Of a stretch of DNA of 64,000 nt, positions 53,036-63,499 are shown piece by piece. The notes under the pieces are model-generated. The model had not been told where the DNA came from. It saw only the letters and a list, made by a program, of their open reading frames with translations, and made no database searches. The stretch is from contig OX578281.1 in assembly GCA_951217055.1 (NCBI GenBank), positions 28,754,101-28,818,100 on the forward strand, written 5' to 3'. Every line of letters starts with the position of its first letter. Within the stretch, counting starts at the first letter, position 1. This DNA is from Gerris lacustris. Taxonomy: Eukaryota > Arthropoda > Insecta > Hemiptera > Gerridae. Both the position numbers and the translations under genes were made by a program.

Positions 53036-53424
53036 AATCCGACGTCTTGAAGTATGTAAAAATGATTTTGAAAGATTCCGATTTGGATGCACCCCCGGGA
53101 TTCGAATTGTTTCTCCATTCCTTCACTGGGTGAGACACCACCTTCCTCTTTTCTGGTATGGGAAGAACAAACTGTGGAGCGCCATCCAGAAATACCCTAA
53201 ACTCATCACAAAAGCTGAAGTGTTCCTCCAACCTAATTCAACCCACCTCTCTGAAGCTTTGTATGGAGGATACCCTCAAGAGCCTTCGCTTTAACACTTT
53301 TGTGATAACAGCCGCCTCCGCTAAGGTTGGCCTCGCCCGTTTGCCTCCAAGATGGAGCAACATTCCACTCCTACCGAACTTACTAAGTTCAGAAGTGGTT
53401 GGGTGTGGAAAATGACGCAACTTA

Positions 53425-53688
53425 ATGGGGATGGAAAAAGGGAGATCAGGGCTCAATCCAACAACAATGATGACCAAAGTGGCACCCCCCTCCCTTCTTA
53501 AATTTCAATCATGGTGCAAGAAAGGCTGTAGCGGAGGTGGCTGTACCTGCCTAAAAGCAGGTCTCAAATGCTCGGCACTTAGCAAATTTCGTTCGGGAGT
53601 GTCTTTCCAAAACGTCGCCGTAATTCAGATGGCCGAAGGAGGAGAAGACGACGACGACGTCGACGATCCGTACCTATATCTGAAGTAG
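53425..53688 (+). CDS. Cysteine-rich ORF fragment with acidic tail
   Basis: An 87-codon frame with QSWCKKGCSGGGCTCLKAGL and KCSALSKF (spacing C-x3-C-x4-C-x-C-x6-C), then an acidic run (EGGEDDDDVDD) and a TAG stop. The Cys block and acidic end resemble the C-termini of repetitive arthropod ORFs with CXC-like motifs (from memory, not checked). Upstream frames (53158-53415) contain LRFNTFVITAASAKVGLARL and may be the same protein after a frameshift. Probably transposon-encoded and degraded. Confidence 0.4.
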   Translation: MGMEKGRSGLNPTTMMTKVAPPSLLKFQSWCKKGCSGGGCTCLKAGLKCSALSKFRSGVSFQNVAVIQMAEGGEDDDDVDDPYLYLK

Positions 53689-53895
53689 AATCGGACGATT
53701 TCTAACCACCCCCGAAGCTGCCAAAATGAAATATTCCAACCCAACAATATCTCTTTTAAATATGTATATACATATATATCAATGAATAAAATTGTTAAAT
53801 TAATTACATTTTAAATACATTATTGTATTTCTTGTGGATTACCATGGCTTTTCCTTTGAAACTACCTATTGTGAGAACTCAACAGGGCAAATCTG

Positions 53896-54870
53896 CGAAA
53901 AATTCAGTTCTTCCATTTGCTGGATTTTCAAGAATTGTAAGGAAACTATATCCCACCTACAGACATTGTTCTGTGGTGAAATTAAAGCTTATTACATTTG
54001 CTACAACATCTCTTCTTATGACTTTACCCGTAAAATGAGTATTTTCCCCGATTTCGGGGTCAAAAGTAGGCCAAATCTTAAAATTTTACTTTTTTGGAAT
54101 AAATTGCCCATTTTTGGAGGGCTGTATCTTGGTAACTATTGGACCTACAGATATGATTCTGTCCTCAACTTTTAGCAAATTTAACCTACTTTAAAAAAAT
54201 ATAGATCATGTTTCATAAAAAAACTCATAGTTTAGGAGATATAGTGAGAAACATGAAAAAAGTGCGAAAATTTCGTGGTTTTTCGACTGCTACGCAGCTA
54301 GCACAGGTCTTTCGAAGCTGCAAAATTGGATATAGACTACTGGTAGTGTTCCTAACAACATATTAAAAAATCAGAACTAGCCGTTTGTTTGCGATTTTAT
54401 CGTTTGTTTGCTATTTTATTGACTGGCCTATAAATAAAAAAAGGATTAAAAAAATGGAAAAATCAATTTCAATTTAATATGAAATAAAATAAATAAATAA
54501 ACAAAAAAAAAATGTATATACAGTTATTAATTATAGTTAATAGTTAGTGCTATTTAATTATTTAATTATGTATCATAATCTTGTAAAATAATATTACTAA
54601 AGACTAAAGAAAACTACCAACTTATATAAAATATAAAAACAATTTTATGTAAATTAGTCTTTAATAGCTGAGCCGCGCTCAAGCTTTTGCTTTTGCAGCC
54701 AGCTAAACAAATCTGAAGTCATTTTTTGCAATTTTAAATGTAAAATGTATTAACAATCTATGTATGTGTTGGTAAACGAGTTGGTAGGTTTGCTTACATC
54801 AAAGAGTTATCTGATATTATAGTCCTCTGGTTCGTTCTATAAACCATACTAATCGACTAATGAAGAGTTC
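53896..54870. other. Repeat-like DNA without gene
   Basis: Includes a stretch (54100-54300) that reads like the non-coding tail of an interspersed element (tatcttggtaactattggac, tagatcatgtttcat). No protein-coding frame is supported. Confidence 0.4.
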
Positions 54871-54873
54871 ATT

Positions 54874-55462
54874 ACAAAAACAACCTTTGTCCAAAAAATG
54901 AAAAATTGTTTTTATTGCTGCATTCTATTGTTAACAATAGGAACTAAACCCCTGTTGAATCTATTCATGCAAAAACTGCCCGTGTCCAAAGCAAAATAAC
55001 TTAAAAAAATGAGTAGTTCTTCAAAAACAACCATTGTCCATGGACATAGGTTGTTTTTTGAGGAAATGTAAACTACCCTTTAATATTAAAGGAAAAACAG
55101 AAATTAAAGTAAGATTGATAATAAATTTATTGACATTACTTCTCTTTTTTAACTATTTATACCTATTTGCAAAGTAATAATTATGAATAGTTGATAACCT
55201 TAGTTTAGAATTTCTACCAATAACTGCCTTTGTTTTAGTACATTTTCTCCAAAAACTGCATTTGTCCCAGAGTTTTCAAATATATTCAGTTTTTAGTGTC
55301 ACAATGAGTGAATAATATATTGTAATAACAATGTTACAACATTAAAAAATGTTAAAGTAAAATACTGACATCAAAGAAATAGTTTTCCTTCTGAAATAAG
55401 GAAGTATGTCAGTTTTTTTACTTTCCTGAAAAATTGATTTTTTGGACAAAGGTTGTTTTTGT
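54874..55462. mobile_element. 589-bp fold-back element
   Basis: acaaaaacaacctttgtcca plus aaaaat at 54874-54899 is perfectly complementary to 55437-55462. A palindrome of the same words (caaccattgtccatggacat plus aggttg) lies at about 55027-55060, and further degenerate aactgcctttgtcc-like words are scattered inside. Confidence 0.75.
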
Positions 55463-55469
55463 TATTAAC

Positions 55470-57170
55470 CCTTCTTTTCTTTCTAATAGTACACTATCTA
55501 TTTCTAAACTTTGCAATCTTAAAACTATCCTATCTTTCATGTGCCCTAATATTTAAGACCTAAACTCTCATGTTAATCGAGACTGATTGTTCCTAATATC
55601 CCTTACTTTAATTTTATTCCCCATTTTTACCTGGCATATCTTTTCCTTTATCCTTTACTTCTTTACTCTTCCTGAACGCTTTATCCTTACTTTTCCTGAA
55701 CGCTTAATATCCTTACTTTTTTACTCATCGTGAGCGCTTACTCGTGGCATTTTTTGCTGTTTAAGGCTCAAAAAAACAACAACAAAAACTCAAGGTATAA
55801 TAAGCTAATTTTCGAGGAAAATCTTGAATTTATAATCAGAAAAAAACTTAATTTCTTTCCGAATATTATAGAAGTTCCTTTTCAACGAAAACTTAATCTT
55901 GTACTGCCTTTGTAAAATAAAATGTTTTGAACTACCCTTGTAAAGAACAAGCTAAGAAATATATTTGCAAAGAAAGGGTTTGTTTTGAATATTAGTATAA
56001 GTTAACGAATATTTTTATTATCATTTAAAGAAACTATTGGTGTTATTTACTTATTTTTCTAGTGACAACAAATACATTTAATTAGCTAATTATTAATATT
56101 TAAATTATTTTTATGTTAAATAAGTAATACAATATTTAAAAAAAAAATAAATGACATTGATTACAAATATAATTTCTAATTTTATTTGTTTTAAGGATTT
56201 TGATTTATTTTAAGATGTTTAGTCAAACTAGTTTTCAATTGGTTACACATTCTCCGTGGTGGTTATATTCTTCTTTATTAACCCGTTTATAAAAATTGTG
56301 TAGTGAAAACCATAAAAATCTTTCCTTGTCTAGCTTCAAAATTGTATATATTTTTTCAGTTCACAAAAGTAAAGAATAATAATCTCACGTCTCAAAATTG
56401 ACAATCAAAACAAAAATCAAAATTATCATGTCTTCCATGACAAATTGCTGATTTCCACTGAAAATTATGAAGTTATTTTCAAATTAAGATTTTTTTATTT
56501 AGTTAAAATGTTTTAATGTCTTAAATTGCTAATACAAATTGTTTCAACATTATTATTATATGTTAATTACTTCAAATGTTCTCGAAAGGATAGTTATCAA
56601 AGGAAATGTTAAGCTTCAAAAACTAAAAAGAAAAAAAAGTTAAATGTAAATTTAAGGTTGTTCTTTTAAATTAAAGTCAATTTTGTTTAATTTGATATTT
56701 CCTCAAAAATATTAAAGCATAAGAAAACTAATTATAGTTAATAGGAAGTAAAGGAATCCAATGTATTATAAAAATTTACGATTTTCGATTTTTTGTTTAA
56801 TTTAATTTAGGGTTTGCTTCATTTCATTCGCATTCCTTCCTTGGTTTAATTTTATTCTTTGCAGATTTCGGCTCGGTTAATTTTAAAGAAACGAATGGTT
56901 TGCATTTGAAATTGGAAGATAAGATTATTAAGCCAAACTACTCTCAGACCCTGAATTTATTGTTTGCACTAAGAGATTAATACTCCATACTTTAATAACT
57001 TTCAAGGTTTAAGTGCCACTTGTTTTTAGAGAAGACGTAGCTTTTAAACTAGCAGGTAAAACTGAAACTTTTAAAAAATAAATTCGGTATCTTCTTTTAC
57101 CATGTCTTTTAAAACTAACTACATATTTGCTTTTGGATTTCAAACTGTAAAAATCTTTATTATTATCTCT
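55470..57170. other. No gene recognised
   Basis: AT-rich, with a tract of near-repeats of ccttacttttcctgaacgct at 55660-55740. No supported exon. Confidence 0.4.
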
Positions 57171-57171
57171 T

Positions 57172-57756
57172 TTTGCTTCCAAGTTTACCAAAACTATGTG
57201 ATCGTTATGAAGAACGAAATTATTTTATGTCTCCGATTTCAAAAATTCGAAGACAGAAATCTGTTTTTAGACATCAGGGATCATTTTTGATTCCGTATCG
57301 GTCTGTCACTCAAATTTTTGCGAACCAACATATCTTAATAACTACACGCCCGATTTTAATGAAATTCGCATGGTAGGTCAATTGGTAACACATTGTTGGT
57401 CCCATATAAGTTTTATCCTTCTGCGACCATTTGTTTCTACATGCACACAAACATAAATTTATTAAATATCTTCAAAAGTATTCATCGGATTTTTATGAAC
57501 TTTGGATAGTTTGTCGAAAGTAGACCAGATTAAATTCAACCTTATGCGCTCATTAATTTTTGCGTAATTGATAATTTTTTTCTTTAATTCATGTAAAAAA
57601 TGGAAACAATTTTGACATTAAAACAACGGGGGAAACAATGAAATAAATGAGACAATAATGACAATAATAACTTGTATAAAAGCATAAAATCAATAAAGTA
57701 CGTGATAGGACGCGAGGAAGCTATGTGCCACACTAATTGGCAGTCTATTTTTCTCT
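57172..57756 (+). mobile_element. GTCT hairpin family, near full-length diverged copy
   Basis: Begins gcttccaagtttaccaaaac (head hairpin eroded), then the cgttatgaagaacga hairpin, gacagaaatctg, a short GTCT part and two gatttttatga blocks. Ends ggatgcgaggaagc-like text and gccacactaattggcagtct. Confidence 0.72.
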
Positions 57757-57846
57757 TATTTGCAATTATTGTTTTAGTTGTTTAGAATCTTATGTTACCT
57801 TATCCTATACCTTAAGTTTAAGTCTGTTACTTTGTTTGTAGATTAT

Positions 57847-57877
57847 CTGAAGAAGGCTGCTTTACAACAGCCGAAAC
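57847..57877 (+). ncRNA. Hammerhead-like motif (isolated)
   Basis: CTGAAGA, a 5-bp stem (ggctg with cagcc) and GAAAC occur in the order of a hammerhead core (CUGANGA, stem II, GAAA), with one extra A before the stem. Such motifs are known in Penelope-like elements. No PLE ORF lies close by, so this may be a lone tail. Confidence 0.4.
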
Positions 57878-58028
57878 CGGTTAACCGTTTATTACAATTT
57901 TTTGTGTGAAGACGTTGTTTGAATTAGTTGCATAGTTGTTCATTGACGTTTGCATATGAATATATCAATGGTCGTGGCATTCTGAGAGGAGAGTGGACCA
58001 CCAATTTAGAAAATAGGTCCAATTTTTC

Positions 58029-58061
58029 TGTTTATCCCAAATATTTGTTTGGGATAAACAG
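58029..58061. repeat. Perfect short inverted repeat
   Basis: ctgtttatcccaaa and tttgggataaacag flank a five-base loop. Confidence 0.8.
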
Positions 58062-58930
58062 ATTGCTGGGCTAAGAGAAAGTAAAAAGTTGCGTTGAATA
58101 TGGAAGATTTCTCAGAAAGCCATTAAAATTCTTGAAAAATTTACAATAAAACTATGTTTATTATTTTAGGTTTTATATAAGCTGGTTCTAATAAATGAAA
58201 AATCAAAATTGCTGTAAATAATTGGTAAATACGTTCATTAAACTTTATAATATAAGCAATGTATTTTAATTTGTACTTAAAAAGGGAAAAAGTGAAATTT
58301 TTTTGAGCTTCCGAGCTATCAAGAAAATAATTTGGTCCTTATTTGTGAGAAAAAAAAAAAAAACTATTTTCTAAGATTAAGGCCATAACTTCCTCTCAGG
58401 ACTTCCAGGACTTGATATATGTTCAATTTCAAAGATCAACGATCTATATCAAAACGATGCCATTTATAAAAACTTTCTGATTTAGTTCTGCAATGTTTCC
58501 TTTGCTATCTGAACTAAGATTGACTATTTTTAATTTAAAACGAAGATTTTTGTCACGTTCTCTATGATTAAGTTAGATTTTCTTCTAATTACCGAGATTA
58601 CCGAAGTTAATGGAAGCATTAAAAAAAAATCACTTAAAAAAATGTTATCATACATAAAAATCTCTACTTCCTAGTGTGCCCCAGGTAGCCGCCTATGTCT
58701 AAATCCGGGCTGATTAAAGTCGTAAACCCAAGTGTGGTGATCAAGTTTATTTGTAGTTATTCTCTAATGCAGTGGCAAGCAGTGTGATGCCAGTAGTAGC
58801 AGTAAGAAAGTGAAGGTGTAACATGTACCATACTGATGCATCATAGCATACTAGCGTACTGCTTTAGCCAGAGCCAGCCAGTAGACAGACAAATGAAGAC
58901 GTGCAGACCTGATACAGATTAGTTGATGCT
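58062..58930. other. No gene recognised
   Basis: Includes a copy-like head (ttaccgaagttaatggaagc at about 58600) of the GTCT family without the rest. Otherwise unassigned. Confidence 0.35.
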
Positions 58931-58933
58931 TGG

Positions 58934-58982
58934 TATTTTTTATTTTATTGATTATTTTAAATAATCAATAAAATAAAAAATA
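58934..58982. repeat. 49-bp AT palindrome
   Basis: Arms of 24 bases (tattttttattttattgatt plus attt) with a one-base centre. It directly abuts the terminus of the GTCT element. Confidence 0.85.
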
Positions 58983-59530
58983 TAGACTGCCAATTAGTGT
59001 GGCACATAGCTTCCTCGCATCCCATCATGTACTTTATTGTTTTACTATAACGCTATATTACTTTATTGTTTATTATGTAAAAACAATAGTTTTTAGCGAT
59101 CTTTAACACTTCATAGCGGTGTCGCTGTTGGTTTTACTAAAAAATTGTATTTTAAAAAAATGTTTGTCTAAATAAGTAGATGAAGTTTGATTTTTTCCCC
59201 GACCTAAAATTCCAATTTTAAATTTGAAGTTCAAGTTTATGCGAGCGTTGCGCTTGAACGGACAACGTTGTCCACCGAACTCGTCCTGGGCATTGGTAAA
59301 ATGAACATGTCTACCAAATTTCATCAAAATCGGTTGACATTTACTCAAGTTATCGTCACACGTTTCATTATTCGCAGACACACAGACCGACAGACAGACA
59401 GACAGACACGAGACCAAAAATTTTCCCTGATGTCAGAACGGATTTCTGTCTTGGAATTTTTAAAATCGGAGACATCAAACTTTATCGTTCTCAAAAGTCA
59501 GAAGCAATATAAATGCAGCCCTAGGCCCTA
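58980..59530 (-). mobile_element. GTCT hairpin family, intact inverted copy
   Basis: On the minus strand: eroded head at about 59507, gacagaaatccg, GTCT run, gattttgatgaaatttggta, gcgcaacgctcgcat, then the terminus ggatgcgaggaagctatgtg and ccacactaattggcagtcta at 58985. Confidence 0.8.
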
Positions 59531-59619
59531 CGGGGAAAAATATTTGAGATAGAAAAAAAGTTCAAGTAAAATTTTATTATTTTTCACCGTAGTATCCAAA
59601 TATGCTATCAAAAATATAC

Positions 59620-59815
59620 ACTCCAATTTCAAATTTTAAAGTTGGGTGGCCTGGGGGCAAAGTGGGTGGTTGCCCCTAGTCCCTAGTGCGCGATTGCTTG
59701 AAAACAAACTTCCCCCCCTACATGATAAGGATCCCCCAAGTTTCATTAATTTATCTCAAACCGTTCAAAAGTTAAGAGGGTGGGGGGAGAGACTTTTGGA
59801 CCACACTGTATAATA
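59620..59815. other. Interspersed-repeat-like tail
   Basis: Reads like the end of a transposon (runs of G and C, ending tttggaccacactgtata). No coding frame. Confidence 0.35.
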
Positions 59816-60165
59816 AATAAATATAATATATTAGATAATATTATATTTTATTTATTATAATAAATAAAAAAATAAATATATATGTATATATTATCTTTGA
59901 GAAAAACGCCAGCTTCGCCGCATGCATCTGCATGTCTCGCATGACCCTTGCGCTGGTCGTGATTATTTAATTAACTTTTCTTAGTGTTATTATAAAAAAA
60001 AAATACTTTTAGTATACCATATATTAAAGGTTTGTCTGAACAGATTCAAAGAAGTTTTAAAAAATATGATTGTCATGAATTATGTATAAGAACGAAACCA
60101 ACAAATAAAATAGAAAAATCTTTCTTTATTAATTAAAAGAGTTCCCTGATGGTGAAGAAGAAGGT

Positions 60166-60417
60166 TTTGTGTATTTTGTGTATTCTATTGCTTGTGGTGA
60201 TTGTGAACAAATTTATATTGGAAAATCGAGGCAAACATTTAATAATAGATTAAAACAACACAAATACGATGTCAGCAAGAAAAATGAAAATAGTGCATTA
60301 TCCATTCATGTTAAAAATACAGATCACTTTATTAATTTTGAAAATGCCAAAATAATAGATAAAGAAAATAATAATGTAAAAAGAAAGTACCTGGAAGCTT
60401 TCCACATAACAAAATAA
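60166..60417 (+). CDS. GIY-YIG endonuclease domain of a Penelope-like element
   Basis: About 83 residues: FVYSIACGDCEQIYIGKSRQ, then TFNNRLKQHKYD, ALSIHVKNTDHFINFENAKI and RKYLEAFHI. Has the GIY-YIG pattern (VYSI...YIG), the conserved Arg of the NRLKQH helix, the His of the following block and the Glu of YLEA, all in family order. The PLE version carries the CGDC cysteines seen here. In the family it nicks DNA to prime target-site insertion; here it is only a fragment. Confidence 0.8.
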   Translation, partial: FVYFVYSIACGDCEQIYIGKSRQTFNNRLKQHKYDVSKKNENSALSIHVKNTDHFINFENAKIIDKENNNVKRKYLEAFHITK

Positions 60418-60985
60418 AATTATTCAATGATCTTTAAGACTGATAAAAAACGTTTTAATGAATTTTACCAAAATATAATCAATGAATTATAATTTTAAAT
60501 TACTGTTAAAGATTTTATTGATTTTGTTATAGGTATGTTATTTTAATTGTTAAATTGAATTTAAATTTATTTTATGTAAGCCCAAATTATTAATTAAGAT
60601 AAAACAACCATAAATGTAGTTTTTTTGTATTTTTTTATTTATTTTTATTTTTTTATTTTTTATTTTTTTTTTTTTTGTTACAACCCTGTTATAGGGATTT
60701 TTTTTCTCCCTCATACAATTTTTTTGTTAGTGTTAGTTTCTCAGTGTGACACAGATGATCTAAGGGTCATTTTAGTGTTTTATATATCATTTACAATTGT
60801 TATAAACTGTATAATTTAGTATGTAAAATTTAACGCAAGCAAGGCTTGAGGTTAGTAAAAAGCTAATTATTATGATTATTTTATTTATTTATTTATTTTT
60901 GTAAAGTGATTATATTTTTTTCTTTATATGTTTAAGTTATAACTTTATTAATGGAAAACATTTTTCATTTTACTTTATTTTAGGT

Positions 60986-61010
60986 CTGATGATGCCCGAA
61001 ATGGGTGAAA
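60986..61010 (+). ncRNA. Hammerhead-like motif at the PLE end
   Basis: CTGATGA, then gccc/gggt stem around gaaat, then GAAA. The order matches a hammerhead core with one unpaired T after CTGATGA. It lies at the junction between a PLE 3' end and an N-terminal PLE-like frame, where PLE hammerheads are known to sit. Confidence 0.5.
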
Positions 61011-61197
61011 TATAACCATTTTTAATTAACAAATTGTTAATTTATACTCACCTATATGATCCTTAAAAGAAATAATCCAAAGTTATCAAAGGTGCAAACT
61101 TGTAAGAAGTATTCTTCAACTGAGATATACAACGAATGTTCAAAAATATCGTTTATTTATTATATATATTATTATTATTATAATTTGTTTTTAATTA

Positions 61198-61749
61198 TTG
61201 TTTATTAGAGTATATATATTTATAAATATTTTTTTTGAAATCACTCATATTGAATCACTTTACTATAAGATGGATAAGAAACTACTGGCTAAATTAGAGA
61301 AGGATATAAAAGTTTTAATAAAAAGAAACAAAAATCCAGAAAAGAAGATTTGGACTCTTAAAAATACAAAGGTCAAATTATTGAACTGCAAAGAAAAACT
61401 GCAATATCTACACTATCACAAAAACAACAACATTATACCTCGGCACATTCAACAAATTAATCATAGAGTTCATTCTATATTTGATAAAGATTTTTTGCAT
61501 AACAATCATACTCCTTATTATTTAAAAACGTTTGCTGATAATTTAATTAAAACTGAAATGAAGGAAACTTATTGGAAAATTAATAAATTAGAAAAACTTT
61601 TTAAATTTCAAAGAGATTTTTTTATTAAACATAAAATCAATTTATTTGAATTTGATGATCTTATAAATTTATTTAATGTTAAATATAGTAAAGAGCTTAA
61701 AATTAAACAAAAAAATGAAAACAATGACACAGGAGTAGTGAGTAATTAA
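61198..61749 (+). CDS. PLE N-terminal-like ORF (start of a following tandem copy)
   Basis: Best start is the ATG at 61270 (MDKKLLAKLEKDIKVLIKRN), as the first 24 codons are AT-rich and untypical. About 160 residues, lysine- and asparagine-rich, with LNCKEKLQYLHYHKNNNIIP, resembling the N-terminal 'FL..C....iiP' region of PLE proteins. No RT follows: the frame runs into a minisatellite and stops at NDTGVVSN. The position 180 bases after a PLE end fits the head-to-tail arrangement of the group. Alternative: an unrelated AT-rich ORF. Confidence 0.45.
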   Translation: MFIRVYIFINIFFEITHIESLYYKMDKKLLAKLEKDIKVLIKRNKNPEKKIWTLKNTKVKLLNCKEKLQYLHYHKNNNIIPRHIQQINHRVHSIFDKDFLHNNHTPYYLKTFADNLIKTEMKETYWKINKLEKLFKFQRDFFIKHKINLFEFDDLINLFNVKYSKELKIKQKNENNDTGVVSN

Positions 61750-61838
61750 AACATTGACATTCAGTAATAGTAAGTAAATAAAACAATGACATGCAGTAGT
61801 AATGAGTGAATAGAACAATGACTTGCAGTAGCGAGTAA
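61722..61838. repeat. Minisatellite, inverted partner of 63283
   Basis: Units of about 34 bp (aaaacaatgacatgcagtag, then taatgagtgaat) in three to four copies. It is the near-perfect reverse complement of 63283-63400. Confidence 0.85.
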
Positions 61839-61979
61839 ATAAAATAAATAATATTCCATCCCCCCTATTTCTATCTTTTCAAATAAAATAATATGATCTA
61901 CTAAATTATCTGGTATATTTTACAAAAATATTATCTTGTAGACATTTTTTCTTTTTTACAAAAATTGATGGACTTTTCG

Positions 61980-63280
61980 ATTTTGAATGAATGAATGAAA
62001 AATATTTTTATTTGAAGATATCTTCATACAAAGGGGTTACAAAATATACTATGCACAAAAGTTAACCAACTTTGGTTCACATCAGTTAGCAGAACATACA
62101 ATAAATAATAAAGTTTTACCTAAACAGTATGCCTACATTAGTACCAACGATTTAATAAATAATTAATCTTTATCATCAATAAGTGAACATAAATTATTCT
62201 CATATAAAATAAAGTAAAGTTAACTGATTAAAGAATTAAATAAAAACATAAACCGAACTATAAATTATACCCATTATTTTTTATTTTAACATATTTTAAA
62301 AATGAATTTAAAGATAATTGTTGTTCATTTAAAATAAAGGATCGATCTATTTTTAAGAATATTACATATGAAATAATAAATGTCAGAGGCTAGCTTCTTA
62401 GAATTAGGACAAAAGATGGAGGCTACATTTGTAATGTCAAAAAATGTATCACTTACAAGATGCGTTTGGAAGGAATGCATTTCTTTGTGTTTGGTAGATT
62501 GGGCATTTCAGGAATATTTGAGCCAAAGTCTCCAACTCTCCTAGTTTGCACAGCGGGCATATTTCGTAGGTCTCTATTATATATAGGATATCTTTTGTAA
62601 CCACTTTTACCCCAACATTTCCTGCTGTTCTAACTTGGGCAAGAACCCTTTGTACAGAAAAAGGGATGTGCAAATCAGGGTCCAAATAATTACAATCGGT
62701 GTAGCAATTTAAAGCGCGATATATATTAGAGAAGGATTAAGCGTGAATTCTCACATATCCTCTTGTTTCAGTTTGAGGTAGTATTCGTGCACAGTGTTTT
62801 CTATGTAGAGCTTATTATATGCAGAGTTAAAGATAGTTCTAGGATCTATGCTGATAAAAAGATTAAATAATAAATAATAAAGGTGACAGTATTTCCCCTT
62901 GTAAAAGACCGTTTGAAACAGGGGTCTTGGTCGATTTCTCATTATTGTAGCATATTCTTGTGGTCGTGTTTCTATAGATACTAATCAAAATTCTTAAGAA
63001 TTTTGAACTTACATTTAATGACCTTTATTTATTAATAATAGAGTGGTTAACACTGTCAAATTCTTTTTTAAAATCAACAAATGCAATAAATAATTTTCTT
63101 TTCGGAAGTCTTAAATGGTTTTGGACTAGGGCGTTTAAGATAAAAATATTATCTAAACATCCTCTATTCTCCCTGAATTCGGCCTGAGATTCTGGTAGTA
63201 GGTTGCGCTTCTCACACCAAGGGCGAAGGCGATTATTCATGGTAGCTGTGTACAGCTTAGTGATACAATTAACTAAAGAA
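61980..63280 (-). pseudogene. Non-LTR retrotransposon fragment in the inverted-repeat loop
   Basis: Minus-strand pieces in order: RT (63309-63025) with LYTATMNNRLRPWCEKRNLL, SQAEFRENRGCLDNIF and IAFVDFKKEFDSVNH; then NGLLQGEILSPLLF (about 62920-62870, in a shifted frame); then a C-terminal zinc-knuckle-like CPLCKLGELETLAQIFLKC (62449-62685). Two conserved positions are altered (Gly to Glu in AEFRENRG, Ala to Glu in KKEFDS), and the zinc-site His is Gln. Frameshifted and inactive. The clade is not settled. Confidence 0.75.
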
Positions 63281-63282
63281 CC

Positions 63283-63492
63283 GCTACTGCAAGTCATTGT
63301 TCTATTCACTCATTACTACTGCATGTCATTGTTTTATTTACTTACTATTACTGAATTTAAATGTTTTAATTACTCACTACTCCTGTGTCATTGTTTTTAT
63401 TTACTCATTACTAATGTATGTTTTTGTTCTATTTACTCACTATTCTTGTATGTCATTGTTCTATTTGGTCACTACTAATGCATATCATTGTT
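63283..63492. repeat. ~34-bp minisatellite
   Basis: Six or so units of tcattgttctatttactcac plus tactactgcatg, with variants. The first 118 bases mirror 61722-61838. Confidence 0.85.
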
Positions 63493-63499
63493 GATGCCA

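Larger units (their letters stand above)
52522..53895. mobile_element. Unit bounded by 25-nt perfect inverted repeats
   Basis: The sequence cagatttgccctgttgagtt plus ctcac at 52522-52546 is exactly complementary to 53871-53895. The left copy interrupts the LINE frame, consistent with an insertion there. Inside are a 57-bp direct duplication, a tRNA-like piece and the Cys-rich frame. Right of 53895 the sequence continues in a repetitive-looking way, so the true border may lie further out. Confidence 0.5.
60000..61020 (+). pseudogene. Penelope-like element, 3' portion (second family)
   Basis: A frame from about 60166 to 60417 encodes a GIY-YIG endonuclease domain; it continues a little past a stop to a second stop near 60490. 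The 3' region ends with a hammerhead-like motif at 60986. Upstream, sequence at 60020-60150 has broken frames. It differs from the 30-35 kb PLE. Confidence 0.75.

Noticed and set aside
62449..63309. Host gene with zinc finger on the minus strand
   Set aside because: The pieces line up with a LINE reverse transcriptase and its C-terminal zinc knuckle, with frameshifts. A retrotransposon fragment explains all of them.
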